Part shown: piece after piece, positions 1-8,322 of the stretch
Numbering within the stretch: the stretch's first letter is position 1
How the letters are laid out: each line of letters opens with the position of its first letter
Assembly: GCF_006716645.1 (NCBI RefSeq)
Contig: NZ_VFPL01000001.1
Coordinates: 868,001 to 932,000, forward strand
From: Arcticibacter tournemirensis
GTDB lineage: Bacteria > Bacteroidota > Bacteroidia > Sphingobacteriales > Sphingobacteriaceae
Direction of reading: 5' to 3'
DNA: 64,000 nucleotides
The notes under the pieces: model-generated
Told to the model about the DNA's origin: nothing
Databases searched by the model: none
Seen by the model: only the letters and a program-made list of their open reading frames with translations
Translations under genes and position numbers: made by a program

Positions 1-230
1 TCACCACCTTTTGGAATGACAACATTGATCAGCAGTACAATCACCATCAGGCTGATGATAAGGGTCCACGTGCCTTTTTCAAGGAAATCGCCTGTTCTCT
101 GAACACCCATAATATTGTTGGAGCCTGCGAAGCCTGAAGTAAGGCCTCCTCCTTTTGGTTCCTGGATAAGTATAAGAAATGCTAATAATACACAAATGAC
201 AATTCCCAGGATGATAAGCACGTAAAACAT
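1..230 (-). CDS. secG: Preprotein translocase subunit SecG (partial, cut by window start)
   Basis: The minus-strand frame starts with ATG at 228-230 and is still open at base 1, so the C-terminus lies outside the window. The visible 76 residues begin MFYVLIILGIVICVLLAFLI, a first membrane segment. They continue with the SecG-typical polar linker QEPKGGGLTSGF, a further glycine-rich stretch, and a second membrane segment (TLIISLMVIVLLINVVIP). SecG is the small non-essential partner of SecYE in the inner-membrane translocon. The gene is 13 bp downstream of the TPR-like gene and probably belongs to the same minus-strand unit as lptE. The identification rests on the two-helix layout and the Q-x-P-K-G-G-G linker. 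Confidence 0.88.
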   Translation of the reverse strand, partial: MFYVLIILGIVICVLLAFLILIQEPKGGGLTSGFAGSNNIMGVQRTGDFLEKGTWTLIISLMVIVLLINVVIPKGG

Positions 231-243
231 AATATCTTATTTA

Positions 244-1449
244 TTAACTGATTTTCTTTTCTAATTCTTCAATTTGACCGGCAAAGTAAAGCTTTTTATC
301 CGGGAATTTCAAACTTAATTTCTTGTAAATTTCTATCGCTTTATGATAGAGCATCTGGTCTGTATAAATTTTAGCCAGGGTTTCTGATACAAGCTCGAAA
401 TTATCCTCGGCGCTTTTGCGGGCCTTGTTCTCTGTATCAAGTTTATTAGCGACAGGCGGCCTTATCTGAGGCTCCTCTTGTATAAACTTTTCTATTATTT
501 TATCTTCTTTCTTTTTAAGCTCAAACTCTATGGTCGTGGCTGCTGCAGCGGCCTCAAAGGTATTCAGCTCGGGTTGAATATGAAATATATTCTCGATAAT
601 CTGCTGATTCAGTTCTCCTGCAGGTGTTCTTTTAAGGTGGTGTGGATTTCTTACGAAAGGCTGATATGTTGCTGCGTGCTCCTTCCGTGTTTTATGAAGC
701 CACCATAAGAACGTGTACGGCATTGTGTCATCGTCATATTTGGCTATATCTGAGTCATGTCCAATGCCTGGAGTTATCACTTCCCCGCTCACCGCTTTCC
801 CTAATTCCGCTCCCTGAAGCGGATCTATAGGAGAACGGTCAAAAATAAAGTAATCCGAAGCTGCAATGCTTTCCAGGGCTATGGCGTTATTGCCTTCAAT
901 AACTTCTGTGGCCTCCTGCGGCTTCGCTTCTTCCTCTACCTCTTCAGAAATTTCAGTTACTTCTTCTATCAGATGTTCAACAACAGGGACCACCGTTTCT
1001 ATAGCAATACCTTCAACCGGAGTTACATAAAGTATTTCACTATCATGAGGAATCTGGCTGTCTTCGGCGCCTTCAATAATAACTCCAGTCGTTTCCTCCT
1101 CCGTTACTGCGGGTTCTGGAACAGACGCTTCCTGCATGAACGCTGAAGGACTGCTGCTTTCATCCAGACCAGATGAAACAGGATTATTATAGAATGACTC
1201 AGGATTATAAATAAAGCGATGTAAAACGTCCCGCCTCGGAGCATAAGCAGCAGCCTTTTGAAGATAAAAATCGTAATCTGGGGAGTCGGCATGCTTCAGG
1301 GCTGACAGATAAGCAAAATGTAAAGGCTGACAATAAGGGAATTTTAATACCAGGTATTTTAAAGCAGCAATATCAGCATCGTTCAGATCGTTCTGAGGCA
1401 AAAGGAATTTTAGAAATTCGCCGTCCCCTGTTACATTTAGTTCTCCCAC
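244..1449 (-). CDS. Uncharacterised protein with C-terminal TPR-like repeat
   Basis: This 401-residue protein has no signal peptide. Residues 1-90 form a helical segment rich in leucine and tyrosine (FPYCQPLHFAYLSALKHADS). A long acidic, low-complexity linker of roughly residues 100-200 (many E, V, P) follows. The C-terminal 50 residues look like one tetratricopeptide hairpin (LAKIYTDQMLYHKAIEIYKK) followed by a coiled-coil-like tail. Proteins of this layout occur beside lptE and secG in Sphingobacteriales. I know of no assigned function. A scaffold or adaptor role for envelope assembly is only a guess from the neighbours. It lies 64 bp downstream of lptE and 13 bp upstream of secG, so co-transcription is likely. 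Confidence 0.7.
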   Translation of the reverse strand: MGELNVTGDGEFLKFLLPQNDLNDADIAALKYLVLKFPYCQPLHFAYLSALKHADSPDYDFYLQKAAAYAPRRDVLHRFIYNPESFYNNPVSSGLDESSSPSAFMQEASVPEPAVTEEETTGVIIEGAEDSQIPHDSEILYVTPVEGIAIETVVPVVEHLIEEVTEISEEVEEEAKPQEATEVIEGNNAIALESIAASDYFIFDRSPIDPLQGAELGKAVSGEVITPGIGHDSDIAKYDDDTMPYTFLWWLHKTRKEHAATYQPFVRNPHHLKRTPAGELNQQIIENIFHIQPELNTFEAAAAATTIEFELKKKEDKIIEKFIQEEPQIRPPVANKLDTENKARKSAEDNFELVSETLAKIYTDQMLYHKAIEIYKKLSLKFPDKKLYFAGQIEELEKKIS

Positions 1450-1513
1450 TGTGCTATATATTAAAACTTAAATATTCTCTTATAATCATCCTTCAATGTC
1501 TTACCTCACCGAG

Positions 1514-2029
1514 CTACCAGTTTGCAAACGCCCGGTTAAAGATGTCCTCTGTTAATTGGCGATTGATATTTGCTATTGCTGTACCTTCCTGCGACTGTAT
1601 GTTACTACCCTGGAGCTGCTCGTATCTTGTGAACTGTTGCTCGAAACTAAGCTCGTTATCCAGAGTATTTATAAATTTTACACTTACCGTAATGGTTAGC
1701 CTCATTGCTTCAGCACGCTCATTTCCTGTAATTGCTGCCGGTTTAATGCTATAATCTGTGATACGGCCTTCAAAAATACCATCGCCATTTTCTCTCACAA
1801 TGCTTAGGCGCGACTGACTTCTGATTCGCTCTTTCAGCGCTTCGGTAAATTGCTGACTGAGGGTCGCCACTACTATTGGTGCGTTATTTTCGAAAAATTG
1901 AACGGTCACCGTTTTCATGTTAGCGGGAATTGACGCTCCGGAAAAGCTGTAGATCCCGCACGACTGTGATAAAAACAGGAAAGGAAGAATCAGCCAGAGG
2001 CTTTTTTGCTTAATAATTTTCATTTTCAA
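1514..2029 (-). CDS. lptE: LptE-family LPS assembly lipoprotein
   Basis: This 171-residue lipoprotein has a positively charged start (MKMKIIKQK), a hydrophobic stretch and the lipobox LSQSC, giving an acylated cysteine near residue 24. The mature part begins GIYSFSGASIPANMKTVTVQ, the pattern of Bacteroidota LptE. This is the outer-membrane partner of LptD that inserts LPS into the outer leaflet. The region with FTEALKERIRSQSRL fits the LptE fold. The start lies 1 bp after the stop of the sigma-54 activator gene, which argues for one transcript. Family assignment is from the lipobox, length and context. LptE sequences diverge strongly, so it is less certain than the fold suggests. Confidence 0.8.
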   Translation of the reverse strand: MKMKIIKQKSLWLILPFLFLSQSCGIYSFSGASIPANMKTVTVQFFENNAPIVVATLSQQFTEALKERIRSQSRLSIVRENGDGIFEGRITDYSIKPAAITGNERAEAMRLTITVSVKFINTLDNELSFEQQFTRYEQLQGSNIQSQEGTAIANINRQLTEDIFNRAFANW

Positions 2030-2030
2030 A

Positions 2031-3266
2031 TTAACTGAGGTTTAGCTCTTTTATTTTACGGTAAAGAGTACGTTCAGATATTCCCAGTTCCTGTGCTGCA
2101 AGCTTCCGTTTCCCTTTGTGTTTCTTCAGAGCTTTTTTTATCAGGTCTGATTCCTTTTCTATCAGCGAGAGCGACTCTTCCACTTCTTCCGTATGAGGGG
2201 CGAAGTTAAACTCACTCTTTTTATCTTTTTCCGGTTGATGCAGCAGAATGGGCTGCAGGTTTTGAGGCGCGGGCGGGAACTCGGGCTCGTGGTAGAGTTG
2301 ATTAAAAATCTGGGGATTTTCCCGTAAAGCTGAAGTGTTGCCTCCATCACGGATAATCTCCGCAACCAGTTTTTTCAGGTCTACCATATCCCTTTTCATA
2401 TCAAACAGAACTTTATAGAGAATATCTCTTTCTGAAAAGTCGTCTTTCGCATCCTGTTTGATCCTCATAGGTAAAGTAGAACCCTGATCCTGCGGTATAT
2501 AATGCAGAAGGTTTTGAGCAGTGAGGTTCCTGTCTTTTTCGAGCACTGCAATCTGTTCCGCCACGTTCTTTAGCTGCCGGACATTTCCCGGCCAGGAGTA
2601 ATTAGTTAACAGTTGCTGCGCGTCAGGATCAAGCTGGACAGAGGGACTTCTGTATTTGGCGGTGAAATCAGAAATAAATTTCCTGAAAATCAGGTGAATA
2701 TCTTCTTTTCGCTCTCGTAGAGGCGGTATTTTAAGGGGCACGGTACTTAAACGGTAATACAAGTCTTCCCTGAACTTTCCATTTTTTACCGCGTCGTAAA
2801 CATCTACGTTTGTTGCCGCAATTATACGCACATCAGTTTTTTGCACTTTGGAGGATCCTACTCTCAGGTATTCACCTGATTCAAGCACCCGTAAAAGTCG
2901 TGCCTGGGTTCCAACCGGAAGTTCCGCTACTTCATCCAGGAAAATAGTGCCACCATTTACTACTTCGAAGTAACCCTTTCGGGCCTCATGAGCTCCTGTA
3001 AAAGAGCCTTTCTCGTGACCGAATAATTCGGAGTCGATTGTACCTTCAGGAATTGCGCCGCAGTTCACAGCAATAAAGGGGCCGTGCTTTCGCGCACTCA
3101 GCTGATGGATAATATGCGAAAATACTTCTTTACCGCTTCCACTTTCGCCAGTGATCAGAACTGAAATATCTGTAGGTGCCACCTGCCGGGCAATATCTAT
3201 CGCCCTGTTAAGCAATGGTGAGTTGCCTATTATTCCGAAACGGTTTTTTATATCCTGAATATCCAT
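2031..3266 (-). CDS. Sigma-54-dependent transcriptional activator (AAA+ plus Fis HTH, no receiver domain)
   Basis: This 411-residue enhancer-binding protein begins directly with the AAA+ domain. The Walker A motif GESGSGKE is near residue 40, the sigma-54 contact loop reads GSFTGA near residue 86, and the Walker B FLDEVAEL is near residue 108. The arginine-finger region and the helical subdomain (YSWPGNVRQLKN) follow. A linker of about 100 residues leads to a Fis-type HTH in the last 40 residues (KKHKGKRKLAAQELGISERT). There is no N-terminal receiver, GAF or PAS domain, so activity must be controlled otherwise, as in PspF. Position between miaB and lptE suggests a conserved housekeeping cluster. 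The target genes are not visible here. Confidence 0.88.
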   Translation of the reverse strand: MDIQDIKNRFGIIGNSPLLNRAIDIARQVAPTDISVLITGESGSGKEVFSHIIHQLSARKHGPFIAVNCGAIPEGTIDSELFGHEKGSFTGAHEARKGYFEVVNGGTIFLDEVAELPVGTQARLLRVLESGEYLRVGSSKVQKTDVRIIAATNVDVYDAVKNGKFREDLYYRLSTVPLKIPPLRERKEDIHLIFRKFISDFTAKYRSPSVQLDPDAQQLLTNYSWPGNVRQLKNVAEQIAVLEKDRNLTAQNLLHYIPQDQGSTLPMRIKQDAKDDFSERDILYKVLFDMKRDMVDLKKLVAEIIRDGGNTSALRENPQIFNQLYHEPEFPPAPQNLQPILLHQPEKDKKSEFNFAPHTEEVEESLSLIEKESDLIKKALKKHKGKRKLAAQELGISERTLYRKIKELNLS

Positions 3267-3285
3267 GTATATTTAGTATCAAGTA

Positions 3286-3366
3286 GTTAGTATCAAGTAT
3301 CAAGATGCAAGTACCAAGAGCCATTTTTATTGTCCTGATACTTGCATCTTGTGTCTTGATACTAAC
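3286..3366. repeat. Inverted heptad-repeat hairpin (TATCAAG family) after miaB
   Basis: Left arm 3286-3315 and right arm 3336-3366 are near-perfect reverse complements (about 26 of 30 positions) around a 20-nt loop. Both arms are built of degenerate 7-bp units of the TATCAAG type. The right arm starts 4 bp after the miaB stop, so the hairpin would form in RNA just after miaB and before the sigma-54 activator gene. The same heptad consensus recurs 43 kb away between gldN and uvrC. Confidence 0.75.
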
Positions 3367-3369
3367 CTG

Positions 3370-4791
3370 CTATTCAACAATTTTACCAATAAGCGTTGCA
3401 GTCGTACAGCGTTCAACGAACACATTCACGTACTGCCCCGGTTTATAATTTTTGTCCGCCGGAAATACCACCGTTGCATTCTGATCACTCCTGCCTGCAT
3501 AATCAAGTTCTGACTTTTTCGAGAAACCCTCGATAAGTACTTTTTGAACTTTCCCTACCTGCTGAAGCAGCCGTTCGTGTGAATGCTGCTGCTGCTTCCT
3601 GACAATTTCATTCAGCCTGCGCTTCTTTACATCGTCAGGAATATCATCAGTGAATCTTTTAGCTGCCAGTGTTCCGGGTCTTTCAGAGTACATGAACATG
3701 TATGCAAAATCATACTTTACATAATCCATCATGCTCAGTGTATCCTTGTGCTCTTCTTCCGTTTCTGTACAAAAGCCGGCAATAACATCAGTGGAAATTG
3801 CGCATTCGGGGATGATACGACGAATGCTGTTTATTCTTTCTGTATACCATTCCCGGTCGTACGTGCGGTTCATTATTTCAAGTACCCTCGAATTGCCCGA
3901 CTGGATGGGCAAGTGGATATACTTACATATATTTTCATGCTGTGCCATGGTATATAACACTTCATCGGTAATATCTTTCGGATGCGAAGTTGAAAAACGG
4001 ATCCTAAGATCAGGACTTACAAGAGCAACCTGTTCAAGAAGGCCGGCGAAGTTTACGCTTTCTGTTCCATCTTCAGAAGTCCATTTATACGAATCTACGT
4101 TCTGTCCTAGCAAAGTCACTTCCCTGTAACCTAGGTCGAATAACTCCTGAGCCTCTTTAACGATAGAATGTGCATCGCGGCTGCGTTCCCGTCCTCTGGT
4201 GAAGGGAACAACACAAAAGGAACACATATTGTCACATCCCCTCATGATAGAGATGAATGCAGTGATTCCATTTGAATTTAGCCTCACCGGATTAATATCG
4301 GCATAGGTTTCTTCGCGCGAAAGCAGTACGTTGACAGCACGGCTACCGTCGTCCACTTTATCGATCAGGTTAGGAAGATCACGATACGCATCAGGCCCAA
4401 CAACCACATCTACCAGCTTTTCTTCCTCGAGGAACTTAGATTTCAGTCGTTCTGCCATACAGCCAAGTACGCCAACCACCATTCCCGGGTTCCTGCTTTT
4501 TACAGCACCAAACTCACGCAGGCGGTTTCGCACCCTTTGTTCAGCATTTTCACGAATAGAACAGGTATTGATGAAAATAACATCGGCTTCTTTGTAATCC
4601 GCGGTGGTTTCAAACCCCATATCCGTCATAATCGAAGCAACGATCTCGCTGTCGGAGAAGTTCATCGCGCAGCCATAACTTTCGATATAAAGCTTCCGGC
4701 CGTTATTTTTAGTGGAGGTACTTTCGAGCATTAACGCTTCTCCCTGCCTCGCTTCATCATGTTCTTTTACACTGCTCTGCAAATTGTACAT
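3370..4791 (-). CDS. miaB: tRNA-2-methylthio-N6-dimethylallyladenosine synthase MiaB
   Basis: MiaB is a radical-SAM methylthiotransferase that adds the 2-methylthio group to i6A37 of tRNAs reading UNN codons, using two 4Fe-4S clusters. In this 473-residue protein the N-terminal MTTase domain carries the three cysteines of the auxiliary cluster ([29 protein letters not shown]). The radical SAM triad is [25 protein letters not shown]-like RNA-binding tail ([20 protein letters not shown]) closes the protein. The first roughly 30 residues are charged and poorly conserved, so Met21 is a possible alternative start. A -7 box at 4811-4818 places the transcript start just ahead of the annotated ATG. 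Confidence 0.95.
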   Translation of the reverse strand: MYNLQSSVKEHDEARQGEALMLESTSTKNNGRKLYIESYGCAMNFSDSEIVASIMTDMGFETTADYKEADVIFINTCSIRENAEQRVRNRLREFGAVKSRNPGMVVGVLGCMAERLKSKFLEEEKLVDVVVGPDAYRDLPNLIDKVDDGSRAVNVLLSREETYADINPVRLNSNGITAFISIMRGCDNMCSFCVVPFTRGRERSRDAHSIVKEAQELFDLGYREVTLLGQNVDSYKWTSEDGTESVNFAGLLEQVALVSPDLRIRFSTSHPKDITDEVLYTMAQHENICKYIHLPIQSGNSRVLEIMNRTYDREWYTERINSIRRIIPECAISTDVIAGFCTETEEEHKDTLSMMDYVKYDFAYMFMYSERPGTLAAKRFTDDIPDDVKKRRLNEIVRKQQQHSHERLLQQVGKVQKVLIEGFSKKSELDYAGRSDQNATVVFPADKNYKPGQYVNVFVERCTTATLIGKIVE

Positions 4792-4810
4792 ACTATTCTG
4801 CTTTGAAGTG

Positions 4811-4818
4811 CAAAAGTA
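4811..4818 (-). promoter_or_regulatory. Bacteroidota -7 box for miaB
   Basis: On the minus strand this reads TACTTTTG, a full match to the Bacteroidota -7 consensus TAnnTTTG. It lies 19 bp upstream of the miaB ATG, predicting a leader of about a dozen bases. No convincing -33 TTTG is seen at the usual distance. Confidence 0.5.
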
Positions 4819-4893
4819 CGAACATTTTGTATAAATGACAGGATGGCAGGCAGGTTTTATTGAAGAGTTCGCTGGGTGCGATGCTTTATGATA

Positions 4894-4916
4894 GCAGGGG
4901 AGGATAGCTCCCCTGC
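4894..4916 (-). terminator. Hairpin downstream of ilvE
   Basis: A perfect 9-bp stem (GCAGGGGAG with CTCCCCTGC) encloses a 5-nt loop. It starts about 20 bp after the ilvE stop on the minus strand. It lacks a real U-tract, so it may be a processing or partial terminator hairpin rather than a strong intrinsic terminator. Confidence 0.5.
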
Positions 4917-4936
4917 ATATTCTCTATGTTTGGACT

Positions 4937-6001
4937 TTATACGGTATAGTTCCAGCCAAATTCGTCCGCTACTTTTCCATAGCGGATTTCATTAAGCGCT
5001 TTGAGTGTTCTGTTCGAAAACTCGGCTTTAGTGGTGTCAGGCAGGTGATAAAGTTCACCTTCCGACCCAATACTGGCAATCGGCGCAATGGTAGCTGCTG
5101 TTCCAACTCCGAAAGCTTCCGTTAATTTTCCGTTTTTAAGCGCGTCAATCACTTCAGCAACCGAAACACGTCTTTCTTCAACGGGAATACCCCATTTTCT
5201 CGCAAGTGTCAGAACACTGTCGCGGGTGACACCTTTGAGAATGGTATCCCGCGTAGACGGAGTGATCAGGGTACCATCAATCATGAACATAACATTTGCG
5301 GCTCCAAGCTCCTCGACGAATGCATGGTCGCGGCCATCTGTCCAGATAAGCTGATCGAAGCCTTCTTTCATGGCTTCCTGAGCTGGAAGCAATGATCCGG
5401 CGTAATTTCCTGCTGCTTTAGCAAACCCGAATCCGCCTTCACTTGCACGTGAGTATTTGGTTTCAACCTTCACCTTTAAAGGCTTTGAAAAATATGCTCC
5501 TACCGGTCCTGTAAGAACCATGTACTTATATGTCTTAGAAGGCTGAACTCCCAGGTAAGGATCTGTAGAGAACATGAATGGCCTGATATACAGCGAATGA
5601 TGTGCTGCTGTCGGGATCCAGTCCCGGTCGAGATCCACCAGCGCAGCTATGCTCTGCACAAAGATATCTTCGGGAAGCTCCGGAGCGCATAAGCGTTCTG
5701 CCGATTTATTAAAACGTTCTGCATTCTTGTACGGACGGAAAACAGTTACTTTTCCATCATCGTGTTTATAAGCCTTCAGTCCTTCAAAAAAAGCTTGCCC
5801 ATAATGGAGCACTGAAATAGCAGGACTAAAAGAGATATCGCCATAAGGGACTATCTGGAAATTTTTCCATTCGCCGTCTTCGTAATCGGCAGTAAACATG
5901 TGGTCGGAAAATACTTTTCCGAAGGGTAAATGACTGAAATCTGTTTCTTCCAGCCTTGACTTGTTCGTTTTTGTGATCTTTATATCAAGTGTATCTGTCA
6001 C
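4937..6001 (-). CDS. ilvE: Branched-chain amino acid aminotransferase
   Basis: This 354-residue fold-type IV PLP enzyme interconverts leucine, isoleucine and valine with their 2-oxoacids using glutamate/2-oxoglutarate. The sequence shows the BCAT hallmarks. These are LHYGQAFFEGLKAYKHDDGK near residue 66, FRPYKNAERFNKSAERLCAP, the PLP lysine in FGFAKAAGNYAGSLLPAQEA, and the phosphate-binding loop ELGAANVMFMIDG with TPSTRDTILKGVTRDS. The length is usual for the eukaryote-like BCAT subgroup common in Bacteroidota. It stands alone, with no ilv or leu neighbours. A hairpin follows the stop. No clear -7 box matches the consensus exactly; TTACTTTG lies upstream. Confidence 0.95.
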   Translation of the reverse strand: MTDTLDIKITKTNKSRLEETDFSHLPFGKVFSDHMFTADYEDGEWKNFQIVPYGDISFSPAISVLHYGQAFFEGLKAYKHDDGKVTVFRPYKNAERFNKSAERLCAPELPEDIFVQSIAALVDLDRDWIPTAAHHSLYIRPFMFSTDPYLGVQPSKTYKYMVLTGPVGAYFSKPLKVKVETKYSRASEGGFGFAKAAGNYAGSLLPAQEAMKEGFDQLIWTDGRDHAFVEELGAANVMFMIDGTLITPSTRDTILKGVTRDSVLTLARKWGIPVEERRVSVAEVIDALKNGKLTEAFGVGTAATIAPIASIGSEGELYHLPDTTKAEFSNRTLKALNEIRYGKVADEFGWNYTV

Positions 6002-6180
6002 GGCATCAGAGGTTTTATAGAATACTTTTACAAAGTAACAGTTTTTTGAGGAGTAAAAGGGGAGAATTTGCGAATTCTTTGTTTCTCTATAATTGTTAGC
6101 TGCCGGGTTATTTCACTTGTTTCAATAAACTAACTGTTTTGACTTATGTTATTTTAGAACACCGGAAGTAAAGAAATTCT

Positions 6181-6188
6181 TATATTTG
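6181..6188 (+). promoter_or_regulatory. -7 box of the toxin-antitoxin pair
   Basis: TATATTTG matches TAnnTTTG exactly and ends only 4 bp before the ATG at 6193. Transcription would start at about that ATG. The message is therefore leaderless, or translation begins at the next methionine (Met17, 6241). Confidence 0.5.
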
Positions 6189-6192
6189 AATA

Positions 6193-6444
6193 ATGAGAGC
6201 AACAGATTTGAATGGACGATTAATTGATACTTATCTTGAAATGCTCAGGAACCTAAGCCAGGATCATAAGCTTGATCTAATTTCTAAGCTTTCGGAATCA
6301 TTAAAAACTCAGCGGAATGGCTCTAGTACGGAGAAAGCTTTAAATGATCTTTACGGGGCTTTTAAATCGGAGGAACAGGCAGATGAAATAATTGCTGCTT
6401 TACGGGATTCCAGACGTTTTACACGTGGCATTGAAGAATTGTGA
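6193..6444 (+). CDS. Antitoxin of a VapBC-like pair
   Basis: This 83-residue acidic/basic helical protein sits directly upstream of a PIN-domain toxin. Its stop overlaps the toxin start as GTGA. It contains YLEMLRNLSQDHKLDLISKL, a short linker, and a C-terminal segment (ADEIIAALRDSRRFTRGIEE) of the kind that wraps the toxin active site in Bacteroidota VapBC pairs. No AbrB or RHH motif is obvious, so the DNA-binding fold is unclear. The assignment rests on size, position and the C-terminal toxin-neutralising look. Met17 is an alternative start, given how close the -7 box is. Confidence 0.72.
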   Translation: MRATDLNGRLIDTYLEMLRNLSQDHKLDLISKLSESLKTQRNGSSTEKALNDLYGAFKSEEQADEIIAALRDSRRFTRGIEEL

Positions 6445-6845
6445 AAAAATATCTCCTTGATACTAATATTTGCATTTATTTCCTCAAAGGCCTTTATGAC
6501 ATCCATTCAAGGATTGAAAAAGAGGGGATAGGTAATTGTTATATTTCAGAAATTACAGTTGCAGAGCTGAAATATGGTGCTGAGAATAGCAAAACTGAAA
6601 GGAAAACAGAGAATAGAAGAGTCGTCGCTGAGTTTATTCAGATGTTTACTATATTGCCAATTTTTAATAGCCTTGATATTTATGCTTCTGAAAAAGCGCG
6701 GTTAAGGAAATCTGGGCTTCCTGTGGACGACTTTGATCTCTTAATTGGTGCAACTTCAATAGCAAACCGCATGGTAATGGTTACGAATAATTATAATCAT
6801 TTTGAAAGAATTAAAGATATAAAGCTGGAAGACTGGACTAAATAG
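6441..6845 (+). CDS. vapC: VapC-type PIN-domain ribonuclease toxin
   Basis: This 134-residue PIN-domain protein has the expected acidic residues: D7 in LLDTNI, E42 in VAELKYG and D99 in DDFDLLIG. They are followed by VTNNYNHF, where many family members have T-x-D/N. PIN toxins are Mg-dependent RNases that cut tRNA or rRNA and are neutralised by the upstream antitoxin. The start is GTG at 6441, overlapping the antitoxin stop by 4 bases (GTGA), which suggests translational coupling. It runs convergently towards the serB gene, with 75 bp between stops and no strong terminator seen there. Confidence 0.88.
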   Translation: MKKYLLDTNICIYFLKGLYDIHSRIEKEGIGNCYISEITVAELKYGAENSKTERKTENRRVVAEFIQMFTILPIFNSLDIYASEKARLRKSGLPVDDFDLLIGATSIANRMVMVTNNYNHFERIKDIKLEDWTK

Positions 6846-6920
6846 GAGAAAGGTCTTGCAGTACCTGACCACCAAGATACTATAAAACCTATACATCAAC
6901 CCGGAATCACAACCCGGCCC

Positions 6921-8213
6921 TTAATACAATATCCTGAATTTAATCGTTTGCTCGATTTCTTTCAGTTCTTTCAGCACCTGCGGATCATATTCAGTAACCA
7001 CGTCGGTTATAGCATAACCTATCTGGTGATTAGTCATCAGGAACTGGCCAACAATGTTAATATTGTTGCGTGCGTATACCTGATTGATCTGCGCCATTAT
7101 TCCCGGAACATTTTTATGAATATGGATCAAACGATGGGCATTTCCAACTTTTGGTAATTGGAGGCTTGGAAAATTGCCGCTTAAATAGGTATCACCATTA
7201 TTAATAAAAGTCGCCATCCTTTTAGGGATAAACTGTGCGTTACGGGGATTCTGTTTAGGATCATCGAAAACTACAATCCCCATTTCCGTGGCTATTTCAT
7301 GAGATAATTTGTGCCGGCTGTTTCCAAGGTATCCTATTGTTTTCAACTTAACAGCCCTTTCAAGCTGAACATCGTCCAGTTTTTCGCCATCGCCCAGCAA
7401 TAGCATGCCTACATCTGCAACGTATTTTTCTTCAAAAGTTGGCTTTTGACGGATAGAGAAGCCGTCCTTGCTCAATACTTTTATCGCTTCTTCGGGCACA
7501 CCGCCCACGATCAGGCACAGGATTCGGTTCTTTGGATATGAAATAGCACGTGGAAGGTTATTGACGTATAAAAACTCATCGAAGCTTGGTGTAACATGAT
7601 CAGCCTTTTCAAGGATGCTCTGACGCGCAATATTCTCTGTAAATGCATAGAACTTTTGTATCAACCCGGATTCCTTTAGCTGGAAGTCAGAATGCCCATC
7701 ACCTATTCCAAAGATGTTTCCCTGTAATTGCAGCTGTTTCAATAATTTAACCTTTCCCCCCTCTTCCGAAAGCGGGTTCGTTTCATCGTACCCTATGATA
7801 TTGCCTTTATCATCAAACTTAAAAGTATTGGCATAAATATTCTCTCTTTTGATGTAGTAGGGGAGCACAACGGGAGTGATAAACTCCTTAAATCCTCCGG
7901 AAACAATCAAAACCTCATCTGCGTGTTTTTTGAAGAAATCACGGTTGCGCGAGAATGAAGATGACACTTTTTTCTTGAGGCGGCTTACAAGCAGTTTAAG
8001 ATGTTCTTCATTAGCATGAAGAAGCTGGACCCTTCCCGAAAGACTCTCCCGGAATGAAAGTTTTCCTTCCATAGCGGCATTGGTAAGATCTTCAATCTTC
8101 TTATATATAGCTTCCCTTTCAGGGTGTTTTTTTAAAGATATCCTTACCAGTTCGTCTAACGCCTCAACCTGCGTAAATGTGCTGTCAAAATCTATTATGT
8201 AATAATTCTTCAT
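6921..8213 (-). CDS. serB: SerB-like phosphatase fused to a SerA remnant with ACT domain
   Basis: This 430-residue protein combines two parts. Residues 1-215 are a HAD-IB phosphatase of the SerB type: the nucleophile motif DFDSTFT (D8, D10), the motif II loop LIVSGGFKEF and the motif IV GIGDGHSDFQ. Residues from about 230 resemble the outer half of the 3-phosphoglycerate dehydrogenase catalytic domain (LKTIGYLGNSRHKL, MGIVVFDDPKQNPRN). They then jump to the SerA C-terminus (FINNGDTYLSGNFPSLQLP, an ACT domain with HIHKNVPGIMAQINQVYA, ending RILY). The NAD-binding Rossmann domain and the catalytic Arg/His region are missing. It should dephosphorylate phosphoserine, the last serine step, with the ACT part possibly sensing serine. 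Confidence 0.85.
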   Translation of the reverse strand: MKNYYIIDFDSTFTQVEALDELVRISLKKHPEREAIYKKIEDLTNAAMEGKLSFRESLSGRVQLLHANEEHLKLLVSRLKKKVSSSFSRNRDFFKKHADEVLIVSGGFKEFITPVVLPYYIKRENIYANTFKFDDKGNIIGYDETNPLSEEGGKVKLLKQLQLQGNIFGIGDGHSDFQLKESGLIQKFYAFTENIARQSILEKADHVTPSFDEFLYVNNLPRAISYPKNRILCLIVGGVPEEAIKVLSKDGFSIRQKPTFEEKYVADVGMLLLGDGEKLDDVQLERAVKLKTIGYLGNSRHKLSHEIATEMGIVVFDDPKQNPRNAQFIPKRMATFINNGDTYLSGNFPSLQLPKVGNAHRLIHIHKNVPGIMAQINQVYARNNINIVGQFLMTNHQIGYAITDVVTEYDPQVLKELKEIEQTIKFRILY

Positions 8214-8230
8214 TTTATATTCGATAGGGA

Positions 8231-8238
8231 CAAAACTA
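8231..8238 (-). promoter_or_regulatory. -7 box for the serB fusion gene
   Basis: The minus strand reads TAGTTTTG, an exact TAnnTTTG match 18 bp upstream of the ATG at 8213. The expected leader is about a dozen bases. No -33 TTTG was found at standard spacing. Confidence 0.45.
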
Positions 8239-8322
8239 ATTTTGTTACCAACCCGTCAGCCCCTTTTTCTATTTACTTGCTATTTAATTTCAATACTATA
8301 ACTCACCGAAGCCATTGCTCAT

